Shown here piece by piece: positions 40,118 to 51,469 of a stretch of DNA of 64,000 nucleotides. Numbering within the stretch: position 1 is the stretch's first letter; each line of letters starts with the position of its first letter. Made by a program: the position numbers and the translations under genes. Source of the stretch: Oegoconia quadripuncta (taxonomy: Eukaryota > Arthropoda > Insecta > Lepidoptera > Autostichidae); assembly GCA_949316235.1 (NCBI GenBank), contig OX438758.1:310001-374000 (forward strand), given 5' to 3'. A model generated the notes under the pieces. It saw only the letters and a list, made by a program, of their open reading frames with translations. It was not told the DNA's origin and made no database searches.

Positions 40118-40325
40118 ATATGTGCAAACGGACAATATATGTACGAAATCCGACACGCACTTGGCCGGTTGTTTGTGCACCTCATGCTAAGTAAAATTCA
40201 GGGCGAAAGATGGAGGCACGCTAAACCCCTAACTTATTTGTGTACTGTTATCTTGTCTCAAACAGCATGAAATACAACAATGCTATTAACATTGCTGCTC
40301 AATGGATATTTTAAAGTTGCCCTAC
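40118..40325 (-). mobile_element. SINE-1, very diverged
   Basis: ATGCTAAGTAAAATTCAGGGCG, then CAACAATGCTATTAACATTGCTGCT, reproduces the SINE-1 body in reverse with many changes. The region overlaps the end of a SINE-3. Confidence 0.45.
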
Positions 40326-40377
40326 ACAAGAGACTTGCAAAAGTCTCGTAACTCGTTGTTTGCAGGGTATTCAGGTA

Positions 40378-40436
40378 TTCACATCCACAGCGGGGCGGGA
40401 GGCGCGGTGCGGGGCCGGCGGGCGGTTGTTGTGGCC
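40378..40436. other. Short GC-rich island
   Basis: GGGGCGGGAGGCGCGGTGCG followed by GGCCGGCGGGCGG. Isolated and without a clear frame. Confidence 0.4.
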
Positions 40437-40598
40437 ACCTGTACCAATATTTGCCACAATTAGCTTTACACACTTCTACAGCTATTGGTACTGTTACTAT
40501 TAATACAACTACATCATGAAGGAAAAAAAATATTTGCCAACGGCCATGATATCTTTTTAGCTCTTAATAAATAAATATATCGGAGACATATTATATTA

Positions 40599-40991
40599 GC
40601 TTTGAAATTGGCGTTTTGTATGAAGAATTTTAATAAGACTGTTTTCTCCATACAAACATTTTGGATTTTTTTTGGCAAATCCAAATTTAGCTAAACTTTG
40701 TGTGTATTATCGGATAACATTAAGTTAAGTATAGGCAGAGTTAATTTTTAAAAGTAACCGCTTTATAAAAGTTTCAGCGAATGTAAGAAATGATTATGGG
40801 CAGCACATGAAAAGAGCTCTGTTCATTTTTTTTTATTATGTGATTTAGCCCAGAAATTAAAAAATATTTCATGTGAAACCTTGAAATAATATTCCATTTT
40901 CCAAATAAAAAAACAAATTTGGAAATAGCTTCGAAAATCGCAGGAATTGGTACATATGATTAACGAAGAAAAAAAACTCCAATTTCATAGG
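40599..40991 (+). mobile_element. MITE of about 390 bp (copy 2)
   Basis: GAAATTGGCGTTTTGTATGA at the left, CCAATTTCATAGG and TA at the right. Internal GGATAACATTAAGTTAAGTA and GAAAAGAGCTCTGTTCATTT match copies at 25891 and 63814. Confidence 0.75.
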
Positions 40992-41199
40992 TATTTGCAA
41001 AAACACGAATATTTACTCTGTAAAGATTTTTGTCCCTTTTTACCGCATTTACTTACTTTTTTAAATTCGCATACAACCTTGCCGTACTCATCCCTTTAGT
41101 CGTTTAAACATTGTGACAATCACAGACATTGCACAGTTCCAAATTCAAATAAAATAGTATAATGGAATTTCACATTTTCTGGACATTTACCTACGCCAT

Positions 41200-41425
41200 G
41201 TTTCTTCAGTTTAGTGAAGTCAGTCTCAGTCAAAACAAGTCATTCGTCGTATACTTGGCATGTACAGAGTCTAGTCACGGTCAAGTCCGTTCCCATCACT
41301 GACTTCTGCTGCACAATATTATGCCATTATTAAGCTTCAAAACTCAGAATGAACAAACTATAAGAAATAAAAACAAAAATGCAACATGACCTCGCCGAGT
41401 TCCCGCCAAAAAGCCGCTAGAACTT
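41200..41425 (-). repeat. Dispersed repeat R3, copy 2
   Basis: ACAGAGTCTAGTCACGGTCA, GCCATTATTAAGCTTCAAAA and GAGTTCCCGCCAAAAAGCC are the reverse complement of the repeat at 32838. It lacks about 80 bp of the centre. Confidence 0.6.
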
Positions 41426-42110
41426 CAAATAACTCTTCATAACTTTCTGTCTTTTGATTGCGCATATATTGGCAACATTTCATAGCAAATTAGAGGAAAA
41501 GAAATGAATAAACCTAGATAAGTTTAGCTGTGAATTCCAGTTGACTTGGCGGTGCATCAGAGAGAAGTTAGTTCGCTTCGTGTCGTCTGCCGGAACATTA
41601 ATACTGCCTTGTAGTTTATTCATTATCCACTTTAAAGTTTTCAAACTTTTAAGTTAATAAGTTGGCGGCGAAGAGCAAACTACGACATTCGTTGAAATGC
41701 TAGGTAATTTAACTGTTAAAAGGACGTTTAATTGTAAAAAGATATACAATTAAAGTACACGTTTAAGTTAATCTGTAGCATAAAAGCAATATTTGCCTGG
41801 AATTTAGCGAGTCGCGTCACAGTCCCGATATTGTAGTTGTAAGTCGGCATTAGAATCATTTGTAAAATAGTCCCGCAAAACGCCTTATGCGTCCCGGATG
41901 TCCCGAATCCCTAGACTTGTTTAATTATCGAAAAAATTCACTCTCGTGGAGAATATGAAAATTCATCATTTTATTATTATTCCAAGCTCATCTCTTCCCG
42001 TGGGTATCGCAAAAGGCGACTAAGGGACTTTTTAACAAAAAACATCTATAAACTTGCAAGTTTCAACGGCGATGGGCTCACTCCGTGTCACGTGTGCGTT
42101 TCTGTATATT
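41426..42110. other. No gene seen
   Basis: No recognised motif; A+T-rich. Confidence 0.4.
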
Positions 42111-42347
42111 TCGAAATAATAAAAAATATTTAGGACACTTACACCAATCATCTAGTCGCAAACTAAGAAAGCTTGTGCTATGGATACTAGATAACGGATA
42201 AACATACATAAACATTTATATAAACATCCAAGACTCGGGAATAAATGTTCGTATTCATCACACAAATAGTTACCACGCGCGGGATTCGAACCCGCAACCG
42301 TTGGTTTCGCTGATAGGGTCACTATCCACTACACCAATTGGTCGTCG
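42111..42347 (-). mobile_element. SINE-2, full length
   Basis: From ATATTTAGGACACTTACACC to CACCAATTGGTCGTCG, with the reversed B-box GGGATTCGAACCCGC. About 237 bp. Confidence 0.85.
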
Positions 42348-42397
42348 AAATAAAAGTCGTAACGTTATGTAGGTATATATTTCATTTAGAGATTTTT

Positions 42398-42469
42398 AGC
42401 GCAACCGTTCCACCCTCCATTAGCGCAACCGTTCCACCCTCCATTAGCGCAACCGTTCCACCCTCCATT
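42398..42469 (+). repeat. Three perfect 24-bp tandem repeats
   Basis: AGCGCAACCGTTCCACCCTC plus CATT, three times without change, directly after a SINE-2. Confidence 0.95.
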
Positions 42470-42837
42470 AGCTAGCTATTGAGTGTAAATATCAGAATTG
42501 AATAGAATTTCATTTGCAAGAATATGGTACACATAATGTTAATAAAATTGCCAAACCAATCCTGCCAAATATGACGTGCAAATACTTATGTAGCAAACTA
42601 GAAAATAGAAAATATTAAATACAATTTAAAATTAATATATACCAACTTAAATATTTAAGCACTATTAAAATCAATTCCGTAAAACACATTCAAATACAAT
42701 GTTTATATAAAGCCAGTGGAATTTCATAGCAAGGCATAAGGAAAAAACAGAAATTTCTTTGCGTATAAAACATTATATTAAACAAATTCCTTGTCAACAT
42801 TTAAAAGAAAAAAGTAATATTACTAATTCAATTCTTT

Positions 42838-43010
42838 AATTCAAAATTCAAAATTCAAAAATGTTTTATTTCGTAAGTTATAAGAATAACATTTGAAATC
42901 GTCATGTCATACAGTTATCGCTCATTCACTAGGCAGTCTCCCCAGAGGAGAACGAGCAAGATACTCAGGGGTTGCTCTTTTTAAATAAGCCAATATTTAT
43001 TTAGTTTTTG
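42838..43010 (-). pseudogene. Jockey-like LINE 3' UTR
   Basis: Tail AATTCAAAATTCAAAATTCA, then GTCATGTCATACAGTTATCG and GAACGAGCAAGATACTCAGG in reverse. Confidence 0.65.
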
Positions 43011-43479
43011 CAAGTAATATTACTAAATTAAACTACAAGTAAACTATCGTAAAGAAACGTCAAAATATGAGCTTTCATGTTCCCACAATAGGCGCAAAAA
43101 TTTTCGGCAAGACGCGGTCAGCTTACTTACTTAAAAGGCGCTTAAACTGTTACAGGAGTAACATAGAAATCTCTAAACAGACATACACCACAAAAACATC
43201 ACAGAGAAAGAGGAAAGTCTTTCTAAATTTTTCAATATTTACCTACTTAAATTGTTATAATAAAAATAATTGCAATGTCACATTTCATCACAGTTATGAA
43301 CGTACAAAGTGCCGTCCCATGTGGATATGTGTGGGTGTTCTGTGGGTTTCCGCCGTAAAAAGAATTCCGTGGGTGTCGGCGACCTTACACCAAACATATT
43401 TTAGACTTTGTTTCTTTGCCTCAGGTATTGCGAATGAAGGGCCTGAGCAGATACAATACTCTTAGCAACTCCGAACGGC
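43011..43479. other. Unsupported 132-codon frame
   Basis: Plus frame 43067-43465 has no known domain and ends at the CGAT-rich repeat block. I see no signal peptide or conserved motif. Confidence 0.3.
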
Positions 43480-43925
43480 GATTTAGTTGCTTTTCGGAAT
43501 CTCGATACAGCGACTGAACGCTACATTCCGCACACATTCGGATGCTAGTCGCAGTCGTCAAAACGCGATGCAGTATCGATGCAGTCGCTAAAATGCCCGA
43601 TTTAGATATCGTGATCGCGATAAATACTCGATTTTGATACCACGAATAAACGCAGCAAGACGTCAAAATGCGATACAGTCATTAAAATTCTCATTTTCAT
43701 ACCGCGATTAAACGCAGCACAATGCAGCATCGATGCAGTCGCTGAAATGGGCGATTTTGATATTGCGATCGAACGCTGAAAGACACCAAAACGCGATTCA
43801 GTATCAGTGCAGTCGCTAAAATGCGCGATTGAGATATAGCGATCAAACACAGAAATTTGTTAATATGCGATGCAGTCGCAATATCTCCGATGCTAAACGT
43901 ATCGTTTTGTGGCGTATTATGACGC
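43480..43925. repeat. Irregular CGAT/GCAGTCGC-rich repeat block
   Basis: GATGCAGTCGC or close variants recur at about 43579, 43733, 43807 and 43866, with repeated GCGAT, ATCGCG and ACGCAG words. Spacing is irregular (about 60-95 bp). Repetitive minus-strand frames (for example AISKSPISATASML) are a by-product. Confidence 0.65.
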
Positions 43926-43943
43926 ACCTCTACCACATTCAAT

Positions 43944-44420
43944 CAATAAATCAAAATATTTTATTTCATAGGATAAAATTATCACTTGATAACGTCACTA
44001 TCAATATTAATATTACATTATAGTTTAAATTTACTGCTCATTCACAAAGCTGACTCCCCAGAGAAGAACGAGCAAGAAACTATAGGGTTGCTCTTTTAAA
44101 CAGATTATAGGTTGCGATTTGATAATTATATGAATAATAAGACAGCTATGTCCATGCTTGCTTATCATTGAAATAGTCAGTGATTTTATAATAGCCTTTT
44201 GTTAATAATTTCTGTTTTATGATTGCTTTAAATTTATTTAAAGGCATATTTTTAATGTCTACTGGAACCTTATTATAAAAGCGTATAGCCCTTTGAAGGA
44301 TTTACTAACTTTGTGAAGTCGGCTAACATAAGTAGATAACTGGTTATTATTCCTTGTATTAACATATTTTTATTGTATAACTAGCCTAAGCATTTAGTAT
44401 ATGAGTAATTGCATGATCGA
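43944..44420 (-). pseudogene. Jockey-like LINE 3' end
   Basis: Tail ATCAAAATATTTTATTTCAT, 3' UTR with AGAAGAACGAGCAAGAAACT, then degraded C-terminal coding sequence (ACTGGAACCTTATTATAAAAGCG). No open frame of note. Confidence 0.7.
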
Positions 44421-45065
44421 TTTGATGAGAATATACGCGTGCCACCAAGTTGTGCATTTCATTTACGCTCCTCCTGGTCCCCACATTGCATCGTGTTTTC
44501 TCAGGCCTATTAATACGAAACGTAAAATTCTCAATTTAGAAACCGACCCACACTTGAGTGCGCGTCTGTCGCTCGATGACCAGCAGTTTATCGCCCATCA
44601 GTGCCTTACTGTATATATATAACCACGTTTACGAGCGGTGGATGCCAGCCCAAACATCACCATCAGATAGATCACCTTTCGTGTCTTTTTATGTCTCACA
44701 GATTTTTATTGGTTCCCGATAACGAAGCTAATATAAAACATAGTCGTATATTTTTGCTCCCCTTGGGGTGGAAACTTTTGAGCCTTCGAAGCCAGGTGCT
44801 AATTGTGTTTTTCGAGAGATTTTGAAAGGATCAAAATCAAAATCAAAAATATTTTATTCAATGTAGGATACAAAAATATCACTTATTGAAAGTCAACATG
44901 TTATTTTTTTTAAACTACATCGCGTCACAAGGTGTTATACATATATAGAACTCTAGCGACCTTCAGCTGATATGAATCAACTTACAATGTGATCAAAAAT
45001 AATAGCAACAAATCGAAAAAATAACGATTCAAAAGATCAAACTTCATAACATCAATAGTTCATTG

Positions 45066-45290
45066 TGTTTTTACCCGACTGCCCACGGAAGGAGGGTAAT
45101 GTTTATCGAGTGAATGTATATTTGTATGTCCGTTTCTTTGACGCACCTGTAGCTCCGATTTCGAATGCATGATGTCGTTAGATTCGTCTTGGTACCCGGA
45201 GTGTCTTAGGATATATTTTATGGTAAATTATCCAACATGACGTCCGCAAAACAAAAATATGCTGTCGGGTTTTTACATACTTAAATATTT
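45066..45290. repeat. Repeat with ACCCGAC ends
   Basis: Begins TTTTACCCGACTGCCCACGG and ends ATGCTGTCGGGTTTTTACAT, so the tips are loosely inverted. The right tip and about 50 bp are found inverted at 17300-17350 just outside the gypsy element. It resembles a known class of lepidopteran dispersed repeat (from memory). Confidence 0.45.
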
Positions 45291-45479
45291 TTATTTATTT
45301 GGAACCTCAACATCATATAATATTACACTTATATATTAGTCTACATATTTTAGAAATTCAATTCCTGATATTATAGGACAATTAAAGATGTACACGTCAT
45401 TCACTAATTTGTACAAAAGCATCTTAGGTGGTAAGTTGAAGCCAATCTAAAAGATATTGTGCCCATTAGATGGGGTACG

Positions 45480-46460
45480 TTAGTACTATTAGTTTTTCTG
45501 TGATGGATGGGGGGTAATGTTGCAACGTTAAGTATTGTCTATTATTAGTTGATTATTTAGTTGTAGTCGGATTCTAGATCCAGCAGTTAAAGATTTTATT
45601 TTTGAATTTGTGTATGGAATCATCAAAAATGTCAAGTGAAGGCTGTTTATTGCTGATTTCGTTGTACGTTCTGCACATTCGACAAGAGGTGAGTTCAAAC
45701 CAATATTTGTTCTGCTAAGCTGAGTATATATTAGTTTAGAGATTGGACACCTTGGGTAGCTATATGGTACCGATAATGAAAACCGACTGTGTATATCCAC
45801 GCTGTCGACCTGACCGTTCACGACTTTACACAAAAAAGTGAGATCGACGTTTTTTCGGCGGAGGTTCAGCGGCTCGATCGCGAAAAAGGCTAGACGTTGG
45901 GAATAGGGACATCTGTAGATAGATAGATAAAGCCTTTATTTGTTTCCATAGTCACACACATACATTTAGCTTATACATATTGATACACAGATAAGGTAAC
46001 ACATTTACAACAATAACATAATATTGTAACACTAACGCATGTGTGTGCTGCTGCAGTACAAATGGGTCATAGCTCAGTGTATTAGATTACTCATTGAGCA
46101 AAACACTGATCTTCAGCTATCCCCTAAGGAGCAGAGCAACTTGGAACCTAAACCAGAGGAAACAGAAAGTATTAAATAAATAGCAATTTTCAGACTCTTG
46201 AAATAGTGATTAATGAGTGATTCTGTACGTAATTCCCGGGGTGTAGTATGCGAGGTGTCTCGTAAATGAGCGCTGCACTGATTCGATACGCTGAGAGACA
46301 TTGCCATAAAAAGGGTTCCAAGCTACGTTGGCATATTCAAGTCGACTTCGTACTAATGAATTGTACAACAACATACGTGTAGCAACCAGACGAAATCCTT
46401 TGTCATTGCGCTTTAGAAAACTAAATAGGTATTCTAAACATGTAATAACTTTCAGCTTTT
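45480..46460 (-). pseudogene. Jockey-like LINE reverse transcriptase relic, split by retroposon
   Basis: 46455-46200 is open and reads MLLYNSLVRSRLEYANVAWN, then RIESVQRSFTRHLAYYTPG, the thumb-side part of a Jockey-type reverse transcriptase. After the insertion at 45917-46092 the frame resumes with CKVVNGQVDSVDIHSRFS and LSRTNIGLNSPLVECAERT to a stop near 45530, typical of the ORF2 C-terminus. It is 5'-truncated and carries in-frame stops. A different LINE family from the YENLVYVKRNI copies. Confidence 0.7.
45917..46092 (-). mobile_element. (TATC)n-tailed retroposon, second copy
   Basis: Starts AGATAGATAGATAAAGCCTT and ends GTGTATTAGATTACTC in plus-strand reading, the reverse of the element at 9118. 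It splits a LINE reverse transcriptase relic. Confidence 0.7.
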
Positions 46461-47071
46461 AATGTCATTGTTATTTTTTTTGGTAAAATTATAGAATTTA
46501 CGGCGGAGTAAATCTGAGTAGAACACATTAGCATGGTTGAAAATTTTAATTTGGAAAAGAAAAAAAAAGAAATCGATTCCTAATTAGATGCCGCTTTTTT
46601 AACCCTGCAGTGGTGGCGAATATGCCTGTGACCGCGGGTTTTTCGAATATTTTTTAATCCTTCATCTATTCAAACTGTGATTTCGAGTTGCTGCTAGATG
46701 AAGCATCACCGATGATCATGTTGAAACAGTCACGAGTAACTGGAATTAATTAATTATAGACTAGTTGTGTGTGTTACGTGTATGTGTGTACGTTACGGCG
46801 AATCGCTTAAGGGAGTAAACTGAGATGACGGTATAGTTACAATGGAATTAGATATACCTCATCAGTTATCAGTAATTATCTAACCTCAGTTGTTAAACCA
46901 CGACAAAAAAGGAGTGTATAAGTTTGAATATCTGTCGTACTGCAGCGGTTTGGCTTAGCTATGTTAAAGAATACATTAGGAAAATCCTCCGCGTGTATCT
47001 CTGATTAGCAGATAGCGTTACTATACCCGGATAGAGTCGGGATGGTGTTGTAGATACCGAATGAGATTTTA
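46461..47071. other. No gene seen
   Basis: No recognised motif. Confidence 0.4.
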
Positions 47072-47382
47072 ACCGCCTCCGTGGCTCAATGTAAACAACA
47101 TTGAGTTTACGTTTCGAAGGTCCCATGTTCGATCCCCAGCGGGATACATATTTAGTACTCGGTTTGGTTGGTGGTAGGGCATATTAAATGCCCGCCTGGC
47201 TAGCTACCACAATCTTAACTAAATCTGCCGCCAAACAGCAAAGTTAATAGCATTGTATAGATAGCTAGTCCCCCAAATAAGATGGGGTTTCCGGGTCAGT
47301 ACGCTACACCTTCGGCCTCATCTTCACTTAACATCAGGTGTGTTGAGGTCAAGTGCTAACCCGTTGTGAATAAAAAAAAAAA
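47072..47382 (+). mobile_element. SINE-1, nearly full length
   Basis: Starts ACCGCCTCCGTGGCTCAATG and ends at an A-run. There is an internal deletion near GCATTGTATAGATAG, and the tail reads GTTGTGAATAAAA. Confidence 0.85.
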
Positions 47383-47989
47383 GATTCTGGACCGCCCAAC
47401 GCAGACGCAGAGGCTTCACCCCTGGGTTTTTAGTGGGTGTTTTAGTTATCACTCGCCCGGGAAGTTCCACAACCGCGCAGCTTCCATAAGAGGAGCTGCG
47501 TGGTACGCGTAACGCATTTTCGCAGCGTCAAAAAAAAGTGTGATTTAGGTCATAAAGCTTGACCGATATGCATAAAACAAAGTAATCACACAACTGCCAC
47601 AACACAGGTACAGTTAAACTCACGACCTTTACCAACCTCTGCACATTAAAGAAACCCAGCTGTTATCGTTCCCACGTTACCGGTCAGCGCACCGCCATAA
47701 CCGTCATCGGCAGCACTTGTATGTATCGACACTAAGTATGTGGTACGAGGTCGCGCAGCCGGCGCCCAAGGTTATGAGCTGAGTGCGCTTTCTTGTTGCG
47801 GACTGTTTCATTGCAATGCATTACTATGAATTGTTATTTGAGACTATTTGGTACGGAACTATTGGCATATGGGAGTAGAAATACAATATATGAGAGTATT
47901 GGTGAGTAAATGGTGGTGAGTTTTATTTGGTTTGAAAAAGAGGAGAAATATATTTCGCAATTAATAAATGAAATATTATAATATAAAAA
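47383..47989. other. No gene seen; GC-richer start
   Basis: 47390-47540 is GC-richer (CCCGGGAAGTTCCACAACCGCG) and may be an unrecognised LINE remnant. Confidence 0.35.
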
Positions 47990-48172
47990 AATTATTTTGT
48001 AATATAAAAACCTTTTTTTAAAAGAGCGACCTCTCGAGTTTCTTGCTTGTTCTTCTCAGGGGAAAATTGCCTTTTGAACAAGCAGTAGCTTTAAAAATGT
48101 AAAATCTTACTATTTTAAGTGTACCCTGTGTACCTACAAAATAAAGCATTTTTTGATTTTGATTTTGATATA
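47990..48172 (+). pseudogene. Jockey-like LINE 3' UTR
   Basis: CTCGAGTTTCTTGCTTGTTC, then AATAAAGCATTTTTTGATTT and a TTTTGA tail. No coding portion remains. Confidence 0.6.
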
Positions 48173-48261
48173 CAGTTTCATTTGATAGCTTTCGTGGTTC
48201 CTTTACAAAGGGGACGTCAAGGTTTTGCTGAAAAGATATAGAATTCTTTTTTGAGGTATTT

Positions 48262-48475
48262 CGTCATCATCATGTCATCCATAGGGCCGTCCACTGTTGA
48301 ACATAGACCTCCCCCATCGATTTTCAGAGCGACCTTCATTAGGTCATCGGTACACATTCCCGAACGCAGAGCCCATCCGAGTTGGATTCGTCGATTGGCC
48401 TCTCTCTCGAAGTTGGACCTGTCTAGTCGGATCTCATGTCCTAAATGGACATACTCGTCTATAAATAAATGCACA
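48262..48475 (-). pseudogene. RTE-like LINE reverse transcriptase fragment
   Basis: The minus strand encodes YVHLGHEIRLDRSNFEREAN, then RRIQLGWA, an RTE-type block usually found about 100 residues after the YADD motif. It joins directly to the 3' end (CTTCATTAGGTCATCGGT), so the intervening coding region is deleted. The 3' tail is ATCATCATCATG-like. Confidence 0.7.
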
Positions 48476-49086
48476 AATATAAAGGAATAACTTAGGGGCC
48501 TTAGGGTAACTTCGGTTGCTTAACAGTCGCAGACTCGTAGCACAACGCTACGAGCGTATCATATTTATAATGTACGATATAATAACAAAAGTTTCATATT
48601 GTGATACATAAGTACAATAAAGATGGTGAATAATTTGATAGTAATTAACACTGTGATTTATTGAATGGCATACAAAATGATGATGGTAGTGTCGGTAGGG
48701 GAAAACCACGGCGAACGTACCATGATAAAATCGGGAACGTCTTAAAGAAAGGCCAAGGCCAAGAGTACCCTAAACCGACGAGCATGTATGAACAACCTTG
48801 AGAAAGAATGAAGCAAAAGAGGATCTTAGCAAGTGTCGGGAAACAGGCGTGACATTATGTATCCATGTATACAAAAAAAAAAGAATTAAATATAATGTCT
48901 ACGTTAGTGGCTCGACAGACAATTTGTATTGCATTACGAGTTGAGTGTTAGTAACCTGATCTATTTAGTTTAGTTTAGTTGGTGTACATCCGAATCGACA
49001 CCATTGTCTTATTAAAATTAAAAATTACAAATGCCTATGTTATTTCATAATTCTTAGGGATAATTTTATTGATCTGCGATCCCAAT
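48476..49086. other. No gene seen
   Basis: No recognised motif. Contains a short TTTAGTTTAGTTTAGTT run at 48963. Confidence 0.4.
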
Positions 49087-49336
49087 TTTTTTTTATGCAC
49101 GACGTCTTCATTTATCTGATGTTAAGTGAAGATGAGGTCGAAGGTGGAAGCGTACTGAGCCGGAAACCCCATCCTATTTGGGGGACTGGCTATCTTATCT
49201 CTGACAACCGGAACACAACAATGCTGTTAACATTCCTGTTTGGTGGCCTCATCTTCAATTAACTTCACTTAATCAGATGTGATTGAGGTCAAGAGCTAAT
49301 TGACCGATCACAATCCGTTGTGCATAAAAAAAAATT
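49087..49336. mobile_element. Two SINE-1 fragments, head to head
   Basis: 49087-49236 is a minus-strand SINE-1 3' part starting with a T-run. 49237-49336 is a plus-strand SINE-1 3' end finishing in poly(A). They abut at GGTGGCCTCATCTTC, so both A-tails point outward. Confidence 0.7.
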
Positions 49337-49439
49337 GAAAGTAAATTTATTACAGATAGGCTCTAATGAGTAATATTATATGGAAATGCTATAATTTAAA
49401 AAATTAATAATTCACTGAGAATTTTTTAACTAAGAAGAA

Positions 49440-50620
49440 CTGTTCGAGCTAATACCCGCTGCTCAATTTAACCGATACACTTCTCGCCGAAAATTAAATT
49501 TCCATCCACATCACCTGGATGAGTGGAAGTCTACCACTGTACGTTTCTCAAGAAACTTCCTACGACGTACGACCACCCTGTGGAACGTACTTCCTGCAGC
49601 GGTATTCCCGAACGAGTACGACATTGGAACCTTCAAGAAACGAGCCTACACCTTCCTCAAAGGCCGGCAACGCATCTGTGACCCTTTTGTTGTTGCGGGT
49701 GTCCATGGGCGGCGGTGATTGTGTAACGTTGTGGAGTTTTCGTGTGATTAAAGTAAGAAAAGAATTGTATCCAGTAGATCGAAATTCATAAATAACAGTA
49801 TTTAATATACGGAACCTCTAATCTACGCATACATATTCGACGCGCGCGCAGGGGTTTTCATTCCTCGCTTCGTATGACGCTGCGGACGCGGTACCCTAGT
49901 ACACGATCGAATTCCGAAGACTGACGATCGGGTCTAATCGGCCTCCTTCGGTTTTCTCTCGCCACTCGCGATTTAACAATCGAAAGCGACAGCTGTGTCC
50001 TTCGGTGAAAGGTCATCTGAATACTTTTGTACCAGCTAACTATTTAAGTGTTTTGGATCCCTCTAGGGTGAGTTCAATATTAATCCCTTACGCTTTTAGT
50101 AATAGAATGTAAGGTGTTCTACGCGTAGGCTTGTGCTGCTTGCCTATGCAATTACAATTTGAATTCAAATTGTAACGGTCGGGTTCACTGGACCTGGAGC
50201 TGCTACGCACAAGTCTTGGAAGCTCCTACTCCGGCCTCACACGTATACCTCCTGCTTCCAGGATCCCAGCCTACCTAAAAGGCCTACCGAGCTCTAATAT
50301 CCCTGCTGAGAGGGCACCTGCCACCACTGCTGAGGCGACCGTGGAGGACCCTAACCTCACGGCCACCACACCCTGTCGACCGGAGCTGTGGACGCTTCCT
50401 GCCACGAAGAGCGAAGACCTTCAGGCCAGTGATCCCCTTACTATTGCTCTCGAGACGTTGCGGCGGTCAGTGAAATTGCAGGCTTCAATAAAGGTTGGAA
50501 CTTACCACATCTTTCATTGGGAACCCCTAACCTACCTACCTGAGGCGTAAACGCCACAATTGCTTTCCATCAGGTGACCCGCATGCTCGTTTGCCGCCCT
50601 CTCATATAAAAAAAAAATAA
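49440..50620 (+). pseudogene. LINE reverse transcriptase C-terminus, split by solo LTR
   Basis: From about 49500 the frame reads [20 protein letters not shown] and, further on, [20 protein letters not shown], ending GVHGRR stop at about 49717. This is the C-terminal end of a CR1/Jockey-like non-LTR retrotransposon ORF2. The 3' UTR resumes after the solo LTR at 50559 and ends in poly(A) near 50620. The copy is 5'-truncated. Three other copies of this 3' end lie in the window. Clade assignment is tentative. Confidence 0.75.
49722..50558 (+). mobile_element. Solo LTR with ATTG target duplication
   Basis: This 837-bp segment starts TGTAACG and ends CGCCACA and is flanked by ATTG on both sides (49718-49721 and 50559-50562). 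It interrupts a LINE 3' end that is continuous once it is removed. AATAAA at 50487-50492 suggests plus orientation. No internal coding region remains, so it is best read as the product of LTR-LTR recombination. A 69-codon frame at 50341-50550 has no recognisable domain. The 4-bp duplication and TGT...ACA ends fit gypsy-like elements; it is not a copy of the LTR at 17374. Confidence 0.85.
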
Positions 50621-50663
50621 TAATTAGCTTACATATATTTAAGTTACCATGTATTAATTCAGA

Positions 50664-50890
50664 CCTGTTTGGTGTAGTGGTTAGAAGCGCTGACTGCTAT
50701 ACCAAAAGGTCGCGGGTTCGAATCCCGCTAGGGGCATATGTTTGTATGATGAATACGGACATGTGTACCCGAGTTATGGATATTTTTCATTTATAATTTA
50801 TTTACAAAAAAAAATGTAATTTGTGTAGTATATCAACCATCTGGTATCCATAACACAAGTCTTAGTTGCTTACGGTAGACCTAGAAACAG
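50664..50890 (+). mobile_element. SINE-3, lacking the tail end
   Basis: Head GACCTGTTTGGTGTAGTGGT through ACCATCTGGTATCCATAACA. It stops at GGTAGACCTAGAA before the GGCGCTGTGTG motif. Confidence 0.85.
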
Positions 50891-51469
50891 GTCGTTTTAT
50901 AACATTCTAAACTTCAGTGGCGTGCACAACATATCTTCATCGGGTAGGTAGAATGACAAATAATAAAATGAACAAAAATACAACTACAAAATAACTTACC
51001 CTTTTCGCAACTGTCTAGTTTAGTTGTCTTGACAATGCATTTCCAGGAAAGCTTACAATTTGCTAAGATGAGTACTGCGTTTCTGCCTCTATGAAGGGCA
51101 CGCCACAAAATTATCCAAATAGCTGGTGACGTCAGAGCAATACATAAACAAACATACGCAGCGATCCGTCCGTCTGTCCGTACAGTGTACACTCGGTACA
51201 CTGCAACCCTATCCAGGGTACACAAATCAGCGGATTGCGTGCGCGGGACCGTTCCATTTCGTTACGTGCCCACTCGCCTGGGATTGGATGGATCCTACCT
51301 TATCCTGACACTCATGCTATAAACAGTGGTTTAACTTCAAAACAAATTGGAGACCACACTCGTCTGCTGGTACGTCGGTAAGTGCGGTTGGTCTATTGGT
51401 GATGGAGTGGACTGTAGTTGCTGTTTCAGGAGCCGATATTAGATATAGTTTAATTATAACTACGAGCGT
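50891..51469. other. No gene seen
   Basis: A 103-codon minus frame (50914-51225) shows no domain. GTGGCGTGCAC at 50919 and GGGCACGCCAC at 51097 have partners near 54810 (GTGGCGTGCCC), suggesting an unclassified repeat. Confidence 0.35.

Noticed and set aside
43067..43465. 132-codon plus-strand frame as a gene
   Set aside because: No domain, no conserved neighbours, and it runs into a repeat block; kept only as an unsupported frame.
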